A stretch of DNA of 64,000 nucleotides, taken from the NCBI GenBank assembly GCA_002633025.1, contig NMRB01000918.1, positions 109,616-173,615 on the forward strand. Direction: 5' to 3'. This DNA comes from Notospermus geniculatus (taxonomy: Eukaryota; Nemertea; Pilidiophora; Heteronemertea; Lineidae). The notes under the pieces were generated by a model. That model saw nothing but the letters and a program-made list of their open reading frames with translations. It was not told the DNA's origin and did not search any database. The position numbers and the translations under genes were made by a program. Each line of letters starts with the position of its first letter. Position 1 is the stretch's first letter. This document shows, piece after piece, positions 30,888 to 42,088 of this stretch.

Positions 30888-32810
30888 GATGCTGAAGAAG
30901 CATTATCTGTGGGAGCAACTCATGACTGCATGTTCCAATAGGAGCAGTCAGCCATGTTTATCGCCAAAAGAGGGCAGCAAAATTCTGGTGCTCAATCAAC
31001 CATGAATCATCTTCGACAATCGAAGGGCGATCTGGTCACCACTGCATTACATCGCACATCACCCTTCGAGTAATAGACCTGTGAGCAGAGTATCTTGGCA
31101 CAACGCCAACTTTACCGGTCGACCAATCATATTGCACTTTATATCGGGTCTTCAGCTACCACTGTTAGTACCATGAGGAAATTTTACATCACCGGTTCTG
31201 ATTGGCCTCTTCTTCAAGATGTTGTGGTAAATATGGTCCATATGCGTGGGTGACCAACATAGCATAGACAATACAGGAAGTACACACATGATCTTCTGTC
31301 ATTCTCACCATTGAAACATACATGTAGGGCCATATTCTAGAAGCTTCCTCAACTCTAAGGTTTACCTTTAGCTATTGTTTGCAGGGCAGAATACAAAAGA
31401 TTAAAGTGGACCTTAGATCTAAGGAGCCTTCTAGAATATGGGCCATACCCTTTCCTGCCAAAGGATGAAAGAATGGCCAAACTATGGTCATGGCATCACT
31501 AAGAAAGGACATAACCAAATACTCTTGAATATGATCGAGATATTTCTTCCCTCCTAAACATTCCTCAAGCAAACATAGTCAGCTACGACAAACACGAGAA
31601 GAGGACAGCACATCTATCAACAGGCTGCAAAACTCATGAACTGGCGTGGAGAAAAATGCTCACAAAATGTAATCTCACTTCGTAAATATTTTCTAAGACT
31701 GGAGAGCATTGGAAGAGGTAACACCAGTGCTCTGCCCAGTCCTGTGGGTGTATACTTTAGAGAGTTGGGCAGAAATGTGTGAAGCTAAAGCAGGCTTTGC
31801 CTCCAAAGGACCTCGGCCAACATTGAAGAAATGCTGGGCAGTTTTGCTGCATTATTTGGCCCACTGACTGCCACCGGGCATGTCGGCACATCGAGGATCC
31901 TTGCCTGACAGATAACAGGCAGGCAGCACAGTACAGAATTTAGTCGTGAACCCTGTCCTGATGTCAAACATCCTGGTACATGGCGGATGTCGGCCTAGCC
32001 AGTACATCACAATCGAGGCCTTTTTTACAAACTTTGCTCTCATCTCCAGTCACCCAATGACACAATTGACCCGATCCTGTTCCAACATCATGTAATTGAC
32101 CATTTGACACATGATAAATATCCCACTCAGAAACATCATTGGTACTTCAGTTCAATTTGTACTAACCATAGCCTAACAACAAGATTAGGCCTAATGTTCC
32201 ATCCGGAGTTACTGGCAGACTGGACTTGGACCCTCTTCTTCTCATCTTTGTAAACCATCCGTAACCACAAACAAAGGAAACTCCAAAGGGGCATGAAAAA
32301 TGCCTCACATTGTTCACAATAGGGCCGTTTAGACGCTAGGCAGAAATCCACATGCGATCCGATCGAATCTGATTGTGGTTCAAAACTACCCAATGCGGTC
32401 TAATGTGGATTTAAAATGGACCACTGATTTTGCTGGTCCCGAATCCACATTCAACCGCATAAGAACACATACGACCAGATTAAAATTCTCGTCTAAACAC
32501 AAGTGAGACCCGAATCCAGATTCATCTTACCTGCGCACGCATGCGCACTGATGTGGTTTTCTTCCTCCACTGACCGCACTCACTGTGGAGAGTTCCACAA
32601 GGGTAATTTGAAGTCGGAATGTGACCAGATTAACTTGTGTGTGTACACGCTACCCAAAAACTTGGAATACATCTGGTCCAGAATGCTGGTCGATTGGATC
32701 AAATCTGTATGTGTTTTTTTTTTTGTTTGGTCATCTACATGTAAATGGCCCAGATATTGCCTGCTGTTCTGCTGGTTTTCACCCGATGCAAGACAGGATC
32801 ATAATACAAT
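30888..32810. repeat. Duplicated block X, first copy
   Basis: Repeats as 32812-35190 with a few percent difference. Its last 730 bases (32082-32810) also match 41352-42088 almost base for base. It holds inverted-repeat elements at 31327-31444 (GGGCCATATTCTAGAAG ends) and 32320-32752. It ends exactly at the N at 32811. No gene is recognised in it. Confidence 0.85.
32320..32752. mobile_element. TAGGGCCGTTTAGACG element, copy in block X1
   Basis: TAGGGCCGTTTAGACG at the left; the right end is decayed (GGTCATC...AAATGGCCC). The interior has ATCCACAT/ATGTGGAT palindromes. Nearly identical to 41595-42027 and related to 34467-34891. Confidence 0.7.
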
Positions 32811-32811
32811 N
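32811..32811. other. Single-N join at duplication boundary
   Basis: Left sequence ends in ATAATACAAT, which continues without break at the equivalent place around 42084. Right sequence restarts the block from its beginning (AGTGATGCTGAAGAAGC, as at 30888). Confidence 0.85.
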
Positions 32812-34245
32812 AGTGATGCTGAAGAAGCGTTATCTGTGGGAGCAATTCATGACTGCATGTTCCAATAGGAGTAATCAGCCATGTTTATCGCCAAAAGAGG
32901 GCAGCAAAATTCTGGTGCTCAATCGACCATGAATCATCTTCGATAATCGAAGGGCGATCTGGTCACCACTGCGTTACATCGCACATCACCCTTCGAGTAA
33001 TAGACCTGTCCGCGGCGTATCTTGGCACGATGCCAACTTTACCGGTCGACCAATCATATTGCACTTTATATCGGGTCTTCGGCTACCACTGTTTGTACCA
33101 TGAGGAAAGTTTACATCACCGGTTCTGATTGGCCTCTTCTTCAAGAGGCAGCGGTCCATATGGTCCATATGCGTGGGTGACCAACATAGCATACAGGAAG
33201 TACACAGTCACACATGATCTTCTGTCATTCATGTCATTCTCACCATCGAAACATACATGTAGGGCCGTATTCTAGAAGCTTCCTCAACTCTAAGGTTTAC
33301 CTTTAGCTATTGTTTGGAGGGCAGAATACAAAAGATTAAAGTGGACCTTAGATTTAAGGAGACTTCTAGAATACAGGCCGTACCCTTTCCTGCCAAAGGA
33401 TGAAAGAATGACCAAACTATGGTCATGGCATCACTAAGAAAGGACATAACCAAATACTCTTGAATATGATTGAGATATTTCTTCCCTCCTATACATTCCT
33501 CAAGCAAACATAGTCAGCTACGACAAACACAAGAAGAGGACAGCACATCTATCAACAGGCTGCGAAACTGATGAACTGGCATGGAGAAAAATGCTCACAA
33601 AATGTAATCTCACTTCGTAAATATTTTCTAAGATTGGAGAGCATTGGAAGAGGTAACACCAGTGCTCTGTCCAGTCCTGTGGTGTATACTTTAGAGAGTT
33701 GGGCAGAAATGTGTGAAGCTAAAGCAGGCTTTGCCTCCAAAGGACCTCGGCCAACATTGAAGAAATGCTGGGCAGTTTTGCTGCATTATTTGGCCCACTG
33801 ACTGCCACCGGGCATGTCGGCACATCAAGGATCCTTGCCTGACAGATAACAGGCAGGCAGCACAGTACAGAATTTAGTCGTGAACCCTGTCCTGATGTCA
33901 AACATCCTGGTACATGGCGGATGTCGGCCTAGCCAGTACATCACAATCGAGGCCTTTTTTACAAACTTTGCTCTCATCTCCAGTCACCCAATGACACAAT
34001 TGACCCGATCCTGTTCCAACATCATGTAATTGACCATTTGACACATGATAAATATCCCACTCAGAAACATCATTGGTACTTCAGTTCAATTTGTACTAAC
34101 CATAGCCTAACAACAAGATTAGGCCTAATGTTCTGTTGGGAGTTACTGGCAGACTGGACTTGGACCCTCTTCTTGTCATCTTTGTAAACCATCCGTAACC
34201 ATAAACAAAGGAAACTCCAATGGGCATGAAAAATGCCTCACAATA

Positions 34246-34454
34246 GCCCTTGTTACACTACATAAAAAACCCGTGTCGAACACGGGTTTTTTCTGTCCAG
34301 ACCTGTTAAAAACGCGGTGTAACAATCCCCTCCGAGCTCGAACGGGTTTTGGAGGGGCTTAATTTAGGTCCCCGTCACAAAATTTGAGTAGTGTTGATGG
34401 GCACCGGGCTAGATCCGGGTGTCAAAAAACCCGGGGATGTAATGTAACCACGGC
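34246..34454. mobile_element. GCCCTTGTTACACTACAT element, TA target, absent elsewhere
   Basis: Ends GCCCTTGTTACACTACAT and ATGTAATGTAACCACGGC, flanked by TA. The corresponding sites at about 32309 and 41584 run through without the element. Same family as 6026-6297. Confidence 0.8.
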
Positions 34455-34466
34455 TATTGTTGGCAA

Positions 34467-34891
34467 TAGGGCCGTTTAGACGCCAGGCAGAAATCCACAT
34501 GCGATCCGATCGAATCTGATTGTGGTTCAAATCTACCCAATGCGGCCAATGTGGATTTAAAATGGACCACTGATTTTGCTGGTCCCGAATCCACATTCAA
34601 CCGCATTAGACCACATACGACCAGATTAAAATTCTCGTCTAAACACAAATGAGACCCGAATCCGGATTCATCCTACCTGCGCACGCATGCGCACTGATGT
34701 GGTTTTCTTCCTCCACTGACCGCACACGCTGTGGAGAGTTCCACAAGGGTAATTTGAAGTCGGAATGTGACCAGATTAACTTGCGTGTGTACACACTACC
34801 CAAAAACTTGGAGCACATCTGGTCCAGAATGTGGGTCGATCGGATCGAATCTGAATGTGTTTTTTTTTGGTTTGGTCGTCAAACGGCCCTA
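34467..34891. mobile_element. TAGGGCCGTTTAGACG element, copy in block X2
   Basis: This copy keeps both ends: TAGGGCCGTTTAGACG and CGTCAAACGGCCCTA. The interior matches 32320-32752. Confidence 0.75.
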
Positions 34892-34894
34892 ATA

Positions 34895-35138
34895 GGGCCG
34901 TTAAGACAACAAGCCAAAAAACCACATTCAAATTTGATCCGATTGGATCCAATCGACCCGTATCGGGTCTCATTTGCGTTCGGACGAGATTTGAATGTGG
35001 TCGTACATGTATGTGGTCCAATGTGGTCCAAAATCCACATTGGACCGCATTGGGTAGCATTTACACGCAAGAGTTTTGAACCACAATCGGATTTGATCGG
35101 ATCGCAATGTGGATTTTTGCCTGTCGTCTAAACGGCCC
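34895..35138. mobile_element. Second GGGCCGTT element, 5-bp target TAATA
   Basis: GGGCCGTTAAGAC and GTCTAAACGGCCC close a 244-base unit flanked by TAATA at 34890-34894 and 35139-35143. It inserted immediately beside the older element at 34467-34891. The other two copies of the block lack it. Confidence 0.75.
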
Positions 35139-35696
35139 TAATATTACCAGGTGTTCTGCTGGTTTTCACCCGATGCAAGACAGGATCATAATACAATATA
35201 CAGCCTGTTTGATGACGGGCATATCAAAAGCTCATGCAGTAGGCTTACATCAAAACTACCAAATATTGTCCATAGCCAGAGTTAACAACATTGTGTTTGA
35301 TGGGCACCCAGGAATGATAAATTAATAACAATCTAATATTATCAATCAGTGTCAAACGTCAAGTGACGCGAAATTTTTTATTCATTTGTTCACAGTATGG
35401 GAATGAGGACACACCGGGTAGATGTTTCAATTCAAATCGTTTTTAAATTTGCGGTTCACTGGACGTTTTTTTTATAATGACAGAGAGTGGGTCGGTAATC
35501 ATCACCAATTACGTCAAATCATCATTTATTATGTCTTTTTCTCTTTTGATTGAAGCTAGTCATATCTTTTGTACCAAATAATAAATGATTCTACAGAGTT
35601 GTTAGAGTGTTAAAGGAGTGATGCCAGCTGATATGTTGAAGGGGCATGGCCATAACTTGCTGGGGTTGGGGAGGGGGGCATCTCACTCTCAGGAGC

Positions 35697-35970
35697 CAGG
35701 CCCGGATTTAGAGGGGGGCACATGGGGCACGTGCCCCCCCTATTTTCTGAGGGGCAATGATTTTTTTACTGCATTTTTTGGAAGAATCGTCTAGATTTTC
35801 TAGTATTTCATGTCTAAGATGCTGGGAAATCACATCTCAGAGCTTTGATTTTTCAAATTTTCCCGGGGGAGGCCCTCCGGACCCCCTTCGGACCCCCTGC
35901 GGTGCATGCCAACTGCGGGCTTCGCCCTCAGGGTTGTGCCCCCTAATTCTAAACCCTGGATCCGGCCCTG
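35697..35970. mobile_element. hAT-like element, 5-bp target GGAGC, empty site known
   Basis: CAGGCCCGGATTTAGAG and CCTGGATCCGGCCCTG form the ends. GGAGC flanks both sides (35692-35696, 35971-35975). At 42578-42582 the paralogous block has a single GGAGC and no element, which proves the ends. The interior includes GTGCCCCCCCTATTTTCTGA. Confidence 0.9.
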
Positions 35971-35975
35971 GGAGC

Positions 35976-36175
35976 CCTGATAGCCGAGTGGTTATCATGT
36001 CCACTCAGCAAGTGGCAGGACCCAGGTTCGGATTTAGCCCGGGCCATATGGGACTTCATTCCCAGCTCTTCACGTCCGTCGCATTGGACAGTAAGCCGTG
36101 CTGCCTTGAACCTTAATTGTTTCTTTGCAAGGGCAAGTAAAAGACCCCATCCAAGTGATGAACATGAGTAGCTTG
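35976..36175 (+). mobile_element. tRNA-derived SINE, GGAGCCCTGATAGCC family
   Basis: CCCTGATAGCCGAGTGG (A box), CCCAGGTTCGGATT (B-box-like) and a body with TTTGCAAGGGCAAGTAAAAG. Also present at 42583-42790, so it predates the duplication. Confidence 0.7.
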
Positions 36176-36359
36176 AGATGGCCTCTTCCGTCACCAGGGT
36201 CAATAACACTATGGCTTCAGCCCTGACGGAAAAATCAAATACAAGTACAAAAATACTCTCACTGAATAATGTATTTTTCATGCAGAATTTGGCAAAATGC
36301 AGTTTTCCCCCTCCCCAGAGAATCCACTGCCTAGCTCCACATCACAACACATTAGCTAT

Positions 36360-36530
36360 GGCCCTACCGGTCTATTACATTGATGCACCACCTCCGAGGT
36401 GTGGTTCAATTTCCTGCCCCACTCATTCTTCGAGAGGTTGACTTGTTTTGACAGTATAGTTTTTGTGACAAATTCTGACTCAACACGGAATTGAACCAGC
36501 AACCTACTGGTCACACGAGTCCAATGCTCT
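36360..36530 (-). mobile_element. tRNA-like SINE, minus strand
   Basis: Minus strand: TAGAGCATTGGACTCG (A-box-like) and GGTTGCTGGTTCAATTCC (B box), with a tail toward AACCACACCTCGGAGGTGG. The same unit is at 43015-43150. Ends are approximate. Confidence 0.55.
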
Positions 36531-36532
36531 AT

Positions 36533-36576
36533 AGTTTGGGAAGAATTTAAAAAGTGGAGGGGGAGTGGAGGCATTG
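36533..36576. other. 44-base micro-inversion relative to paralogous block
   Basis: This stretch is the reverse complement of 43156-43198 with about two differences, while sequences on the left are collinear. It borders the private SINE at 36600-36797, beyond which AGTCACTCAATGCCTCCA occurs three times in tandem (36816-36872). Confidence 0.8.
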
Positions 36577-36599
36577 GGAAAAAAAGTTAAAGTTTGGGT

Positions 36600-36797
36600 T
36601 TATAGTCTGATCTCAGATGAGCTGCTCATTCAGCGCTACAATCCGAGCATTTCCGACCGGTACCCATTTATACACCTGGGTGGAGAGAGGCCAATCAGGC
36701 AAAGAGACTTGCCCAAAGTCTCACGCCCACTGGGATTCGAACCCGGGACGCTCTGACCGTTAGTCGGAGGCCCGAACCACTACACCACCGTGGCTCC
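36600..36797 (-). mobile_element. tRNA-derived SINE, private to block Y1
   Basis: Minus strand: GGAGCCACGGTGGTGTAGTGG (A box), CCCGGGTTCGAATCCC (B box), GGGCAAGTCTCTTTGCC and a TAAATGGGTACCGG body. The block at 43.2 kb has no such element. Confidence 0.8.
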
Positions 36798-37356
36798 TTG
36801 GCAGCGTGACTAGCTAGTCACTCAATGCCTCCACTAGTCACTCAATGCCTCCAATAGTCACTCAATGCCTCCACTCCCAAACCCAATATACATCTCAAAG
36901 TCACGGCTAACATTAAATTCATCTATTAGACATAACCAGATACACGTAATTAATTTAACAAGCAAAAAATCAAAGCAAATATTCAGGTCAAAATTGAACA
37001 GGTTTTATGTAGGCCTAGCCGGGCCTTTGAATAATGACACAAAAGCGTGCATATGTCGACATGAACAGTAAATTAGCTGCATGAATTCGTATAGTATATT
37101 AATTTGTATAAATTTATCACAAACATGCATTTTGCTCTTTAAAAATTACTCTGCGGTATCAGAGAAAACGTTCAGTATTTTGCTATAATGCTCCCCATTG
37201 AGACTGAATGAATGAAATGCTAGTGACTTTGATTTCTCCACAGAACTGCATGTACAATACATAACCTTAGGCCTAAAATATTCGGACTATCACCAAAGTG
37301 AAAGCTGACATCAGCAGGCCCTGCATCACGCTGGGCAAGACCCGGACCCTCGAATC

Positions 37357-37521
37357 ATGTCTGAACCAATGACCGTGAGACGAACCGGTAATTTACGAGT
37401 TAATATTCGTGAACCGGTTGAAGAATTTATGGATCAAGTGGCAATGAAATGTTACATTGAACATAAATATGTTATTAATGATCAAGTAACAAGAACAATA
37501 GAACTAGAAACACGGCGATAG
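37357..37521 (+). CDS. Small ORF of 54 codons, copy A (unrecognised)
   Basis: Reads from ATG to TAG as MSEPMTVRRTGNLRVNIREP and on through VEEFMDQV, KCYIEHKYVIN and TIELETRR. The composition is protein-like (mixed charged and hydrophobic residues). The partner at 43700-43864 is open over exactly the same length with about six base differences and no indel, although indels are frequent in the surrounding duplicate. Three of the changes are amino acid replacements (P4S, A29D, T47I), so there is no sign of strong purifying selection. No signal peptide and no domain I know. It could be a micropeptide gene, a decayed exon or chance. Confidence 0.3.
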   Translation: MSEPMTVRRTGNLRVNIREPVEEFMDQVAMKCYIEHKYVINDQVTRTIELETRR

Positions 37522-38079
37522 TGGGACTATTATCTACTTAAATATTCATAAATAGTTCATAATGTACTGTTCTCTTTGGAGTCAGAGGAACGGGAACCAA
37601 GCTCCGTCAGAGTCGGAAACACTTTCCCTGATTTCAGCTGGGCCAGCTTGTCTTGTGACGAAGGCAGCCTTCTCAATAAGAGGCGGGCCGGCCGACGATT
37701 TCGCCACCGACTGACAATCTTCTCAAAAGTTCCGGGTTCCTTTTTTACACAACACCCATTTCAGACTGCTTTTTTTAAAACCTCACCTCTTGCTCCGACC
37801 TTCCAATTATGAAATCTGATAAACTGGCATATATATGTTGTATCGAGGCCTTGTTTATGAGATGCTGACATGCCACACGTAAATATTTAGCAAAAAGAAT
37901 TAGTATGTATCATTGACCGCATTAACATTTCATACTGTCCGGAATATTCTTAAAACATCCCTTTTTTCATCAGCACAGGCACTGTACATGTACACCCTAT
38001 TATCTTTCATGAAGGAAGGGTATACATTTGTACCTTGACATCACCGAACTCAAAATGTATTGTCAGTATGGCATATGCT

Positions 38080-38466
38080 GTGTTCACACTGGCATTTTAA
38101 TCCGGACTTAAACCGTACTAACAACTTGATCCAGAATAAGAGGTCACACCAGAAGCCCTTTAGTTCGGATTAGATCCGCACTAACAAGTACGGTTGTTAA
38201 TCCGTGCTAGCTAGTGCGCACCACCTAATCCGCAATAACTTTGTAGTCTGAACAGTTTAATCCGAATCAACGAAATCGGGTCAATGGTTACCTGTTTGCC
38301 CTTTAGTTAATATTACTGTTCACAGATGGCGCAGTTTAGTTCGGGATTATGGCCTGAATCGGATTGTAACGCTAGTGTGAACTAACGGTTTTATACGCAT
38401 TAACTAAACCGAATTCCGGAATGCGCACTTCGGAATTCGGGTTAAATCTGTATTGTGTGTGAACGT
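38080..38466. mobile_element. GTGTTCACACTGG imperfect inverted-repeat element, copy A
   Basis: TGTGTTCACACTGG...AATCCGGA on the left is complementary, imperfectly, to the right end with AATTCGGGTTAAATC and GTGTGTGAAC. Internal GGATTAGATCCGCACTAAC palindromes resemble those in 27299-27769. Copy B is 44431-44828. Confidence 0.6.
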
Positions 38467-39064
38467 ACAATAGCAATAGTGAAAATGTTGGAGCCTGACA
38501 CCAGTGAGGTTGTTGGTTCATTCAAGAATCTCAGAGGTTACAGGCACTGATATTCCCATTTTGCGCTATACTCTGACAGGACTCCTTTTACCAATGGAAA
38601 ATTGGAGGTCAGGTTTGTGTTAGGCTACCAAGCCAGGGTCACAAGCTTGCTCATCCCAGGTCCAGCCTACTGAATGAGTATCGCATAACTGCACCTGAGG
38701 AAGCACATTTTATCTTCAGACATGTAGACAAGCGCAACGCTTGGAACAGGACGGTAAACATGTAACGGCTCATGAGATATCAGAATAACTCATCCAAACT
38801 GGTGTAGTCGAATCAGGAAATGGTATCTCTCGACAGGATCGAGTAGACGGAAGCCTAACGAACAAGTCGGTACAAGACCACGATGGTGATACATCCCAGC
38901 GGAGAGAAGATCAATGGATAGCTTGTGGTTGGCCAACAACAAGGTGGAATTTTGAACTACCGGCTGTATTTCGGGCTGTCAGAATGGTGCAGTGCAAACA
39001 GAAGCGCCTGTCACTTCTGAGGTCCGGGTTTGATCCCTATAGGACACACTTTCATGTGACAGAA

Positions 39065-39575
39065 AGGGCATTCAGTGAACAGTGTTGACCATTCAATACA
39101 AGCAGTTGAACAGTGTTGACCATCAAATACAAGCAGTTGAACAGTGTTGACCACTGAATACAAGCAGTTGAACAGTGTTGACCATTGAATACAAGTAGTT
39201 TAACAGTGTTGACCATTGAATACAAGCAACTGAACAGTGTTGAACATTGAATACTGACCAGTTGAACAGTGTTACACTGTAACTGACCATTGAATACAAG
39301 CAGTCAAACAGTGTTGACCACTGAATACCGAGCAGTTGAACAGTGTTCACCATTGAATACATCAAGCAGTTGAACATTGTTGACCACAGAATATCAAGCA
39401 TTTGAACAGTGTTGACCATTGAATACTGAGCAGTTGAAGAGTGTTGACCATTGAATACTGAGCACTGAACAGTACTGAATATATTGATCACTTGAACAGT
39501 GTTGGCCATTGAATATACTGAGCGGTTCAACAGTGTTGACCATTGAATACTAGTATACTGAGCAGTTGAACAGTG
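39065..39575. repeat. 31-bp minisatellite, copy A
   Basis: About 16 degenerate units of CATTGAATACAAGCAGTTGA plus ACAGTGTTGAC. A minus-strand frame of 184 codons through it is purely repetitive and I do not call it a gene. Copy B at 45428-45880 has fewer units. Confidence 0.9.
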
Positions 39576-40708
39576 ATACAGCTGGACCAATGAATGATGC
39601 CAAAAAAAGGACATGCCATCAAACTCAACAAAGAACTGCGAGAGCCTGAAATAGTACAAAAACTCTGCAAACTGCAAGGAACTAGAGTTACATATGGAAA
39701 TGCTCAGCTGTGACAGTTCTCACAACACAGCACTTTCACTTGCGTTCAGTCGAGTTAATACCAATTCAAAAACCACATTTATTCTCATGCTCAACAAACC
39801 TATCCTGCAATATCTAATCTCTCACCAGTCTTTCAATTCAATTCAACGGAAGCCACCCATGTTTAGAATTGTAATCCCAAAATTTAAATTTCCCATACAA
39901 TTTCTCTGATTTGCCGTAGCATGTTTACATAAACTTTTTTTGAAAATTATGAATGGGATCAAGTATAAATGTGAATTCTCTATTGAAGAGGGGTGATTTA
40001 GATTAAAAGATTAACTGTGGGAAGGATTAAGGCAGGATTTGGAAACTGCTTTTGGCAATGGCAAAAAGTATGATCTGCAAAGCAAGTTAACAGTGTTTAA
40101 CCACCACTTTACTGTTGTTTGAAGACCAAAAATTTATAATAAAATGGTCAATTTAGTAAAAAGCCGGAATGATCTAGTCATTTTTTCTACTATGACAGTT
40201 GCAATTAAAAAGGTCGGACAGATCTGACACAGGGATTTTCAGTAAGCACTAAACTGAGAATGTCACTTATGGTTCGGAAATCGAGTATACTTTTTCAAAA
40301 TTTGGGCACTTTGGACGTTTTGATGAAGACAGATCCATATGTACAAATGTATATCATGGCCATCCAATTCTTTGTGTCAACAATATTGCTATGGCATGAT
40401 GTGTGAATGGCGAATTGGAACATATCTTGTCTGCAAACCGGAAATCTTCAGAAATTTTCCGAATAACCTTGGATCAATTCTCAATCATACTCTTTGTATA
40501 CTTCCCAGTTGGATTTGATCAGTCCATACACAGCCACCTCGGCAATAATCACCCACAATCACCCTTGAATGGACTTGACAAATTTTCAAATTAGCCCACC
40601 GCGACGATCTCAAAAAGCCCCAAGACTAGTGACCCAGAACAGAATAATTTTGCTTCAGTTGTGTAAATAATTGGGACCACCGGACAGGGACTAGAGAAAA
40701 GTAGTACG

Positions 40709-40709
40709 N
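40709..40709. other. Single-N join
   Basis: The sequence left of it matches 47080-47195. The sequence right of it re-enters homology at 40755-40905 with 47677-47815, so about 0.47 kb is missing relative to the paralog. Confidence 0.8.
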
Positions 40710-40905
40710 CGCTAACATCAAGTTAGCGCTAACATGAGTTTTGTGCAACCCAGCCCTGGACGATAAACATAAGTATACCGGTACTTGGCCTTAGGCTGCG
40801 GTGCCATATAAAGATGGGAGGAACGGGTCTGACGGGATTGAACCTGGAACCTCAGAGGTGACAGGACGACAGGCACTGACGTCGCTACTTCGCAACTGTT
40901 CCAGG

Positions 40906-41351
40906 CACGACTGTTCCTAGTACAGGCCTTTAGATTCCCCTGAAGTCCAGACACCCTCTATTTTTTTACCTTATTTTGGGAACATTTTTCGTCGCGTATT
41001 CATCTCCATCTCGTAGCCATCAGTCACCAAGGAGACTGGGTTTTGTAGTTATGAGAGTCATAGAAATAAAGAAAACCCTATCCTTCATGTCTGAAAACTG
41101 CAGAAGAGCCATTTGTTACACTCCTCAGAAATGCTAGGAGAGCTATTAACTCTGGGGGAAAACTTTAATGACAAAGCTTTTTGTCTTCATGGAGTTTTTG
41201 TCTTTTGGAGGGGCTGAATTTGGGGGCATTTGGGGACATCAATTTTGGGGACATTCATTAGCAGGAATTTGGGCGACACCTTATAACGGTGTCGTTTTGG
41301 GGGAATCTAAAGGCCTGTAGTAATGCATTTCATGGTATTCATGAAAACCGG
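40906..41351. other. No gene seen
   Basis: Unique intergenic sequence with GGGGGCATTTGGGGACATC-type G-rich words near 41220. It ends where block X homology begins at 41352. Confidence 0.4.
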
Positions 41352-42088
41352 GTCATCCAACATCATGTAATTGACCATTTGACACATGATAAATATCCCA
41401 CTCAGAAACATCATTGGTACTTCAGTTCAATTTGTACTAACCATAGCCTAACAACAAGATTAGGCCTAATGTTCCGTCCGGAGTTACTGGCAGACTGGAC
41501 TTGGACCCTCTTCTTCTCATCTTTGTAAACCATCCGTAACCACAAACAAAGGAAACTCCAAAGGGGCATGAAAAATGCCTCACATTGTTCACAATAGGGC
41601 CGTTTAGACGCTAGGCAGAAATCCACATGCGATCCGATCGAATCTGATTGTGGTTCAAAACTACCCAATGCGGTCTAATGTGGATTTAAAATGGACCACT
41701 GATTTTGCTGGTCCCGAATCCACATTCAACCGCATAAGAACACATACGACCAGATTAAAATTCTCGTCTAAACACAAGTGAGACCCGAATCCAGATTCAT
41801 CTTACCTGCGCACGCATGCGCACTGATGTGGTTTTCTTCCTCCACTGACCGCACTCACTGTGGAGAGTTCCACAAGGGTAATTTGAAGTCGGAATGTGAC
41901 CAGATTAACTTGTGTGTGTACACGCTACCCAAAAACTTGGAATACATCTGGTCCAGAATGCTGGTCGATTGGATCAAATCTGTATGTGTTTTTTTTTTTG
42001 TTTGGTCATCTACATGTAAATGGCCCAGATATTGCCTGCTGTTCTGCTGGTTTTCACCCGATGCAAGACAGGATCATAATACAATATA
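41352..42088. repeat. Third partial copy of block X, near-identical to 32082-32810
   Basis: Over about 730 bases I find only one or two differences from 32082-32810, far fewer than either shows against 33990-35190. It contains the element 41595-42027. This pattern is expected for the same allele sequenced twice. Confidence 0.85.
41595..42027. mobile_element. TAGGGCCGTTTAGACG element, copy in block X3
   Basis: Same decayed right end as 32320-32752 (AAATGGCCCA) and the same internal differences, so it is the same insertion and not an independent one. Confidence 0.7.

Larger units (their letters stand above)
32812..35190. repeat. Duplicated block X, second copy
   Basis: Counterpart of 30888-32810 with more divergence and two private insertions (34246-34454 and 34895-35138). 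It runs on without a gap into the block that is repeated at 42029-47195. Confidence 0.85.
35144..40705. repeat. Duplicated block Y, first copy (partner 42029-47195)
   Basis: Collinear with 42029-47195 at a few percent divergence. Private features are an hAT-like element (35697-35970), a SINE with a micro-inversion (36533-36870) and some bases near 40070-40120. It ends at the N at 40709. Confidence 0.9.

Noticed and set aside
39123-39677. 184-codon frame with repeated QWSTLLN-type units
   Set aside because: It follows the 31-bp tandem repeat; the paralogous array is fragmented into shorter frames.
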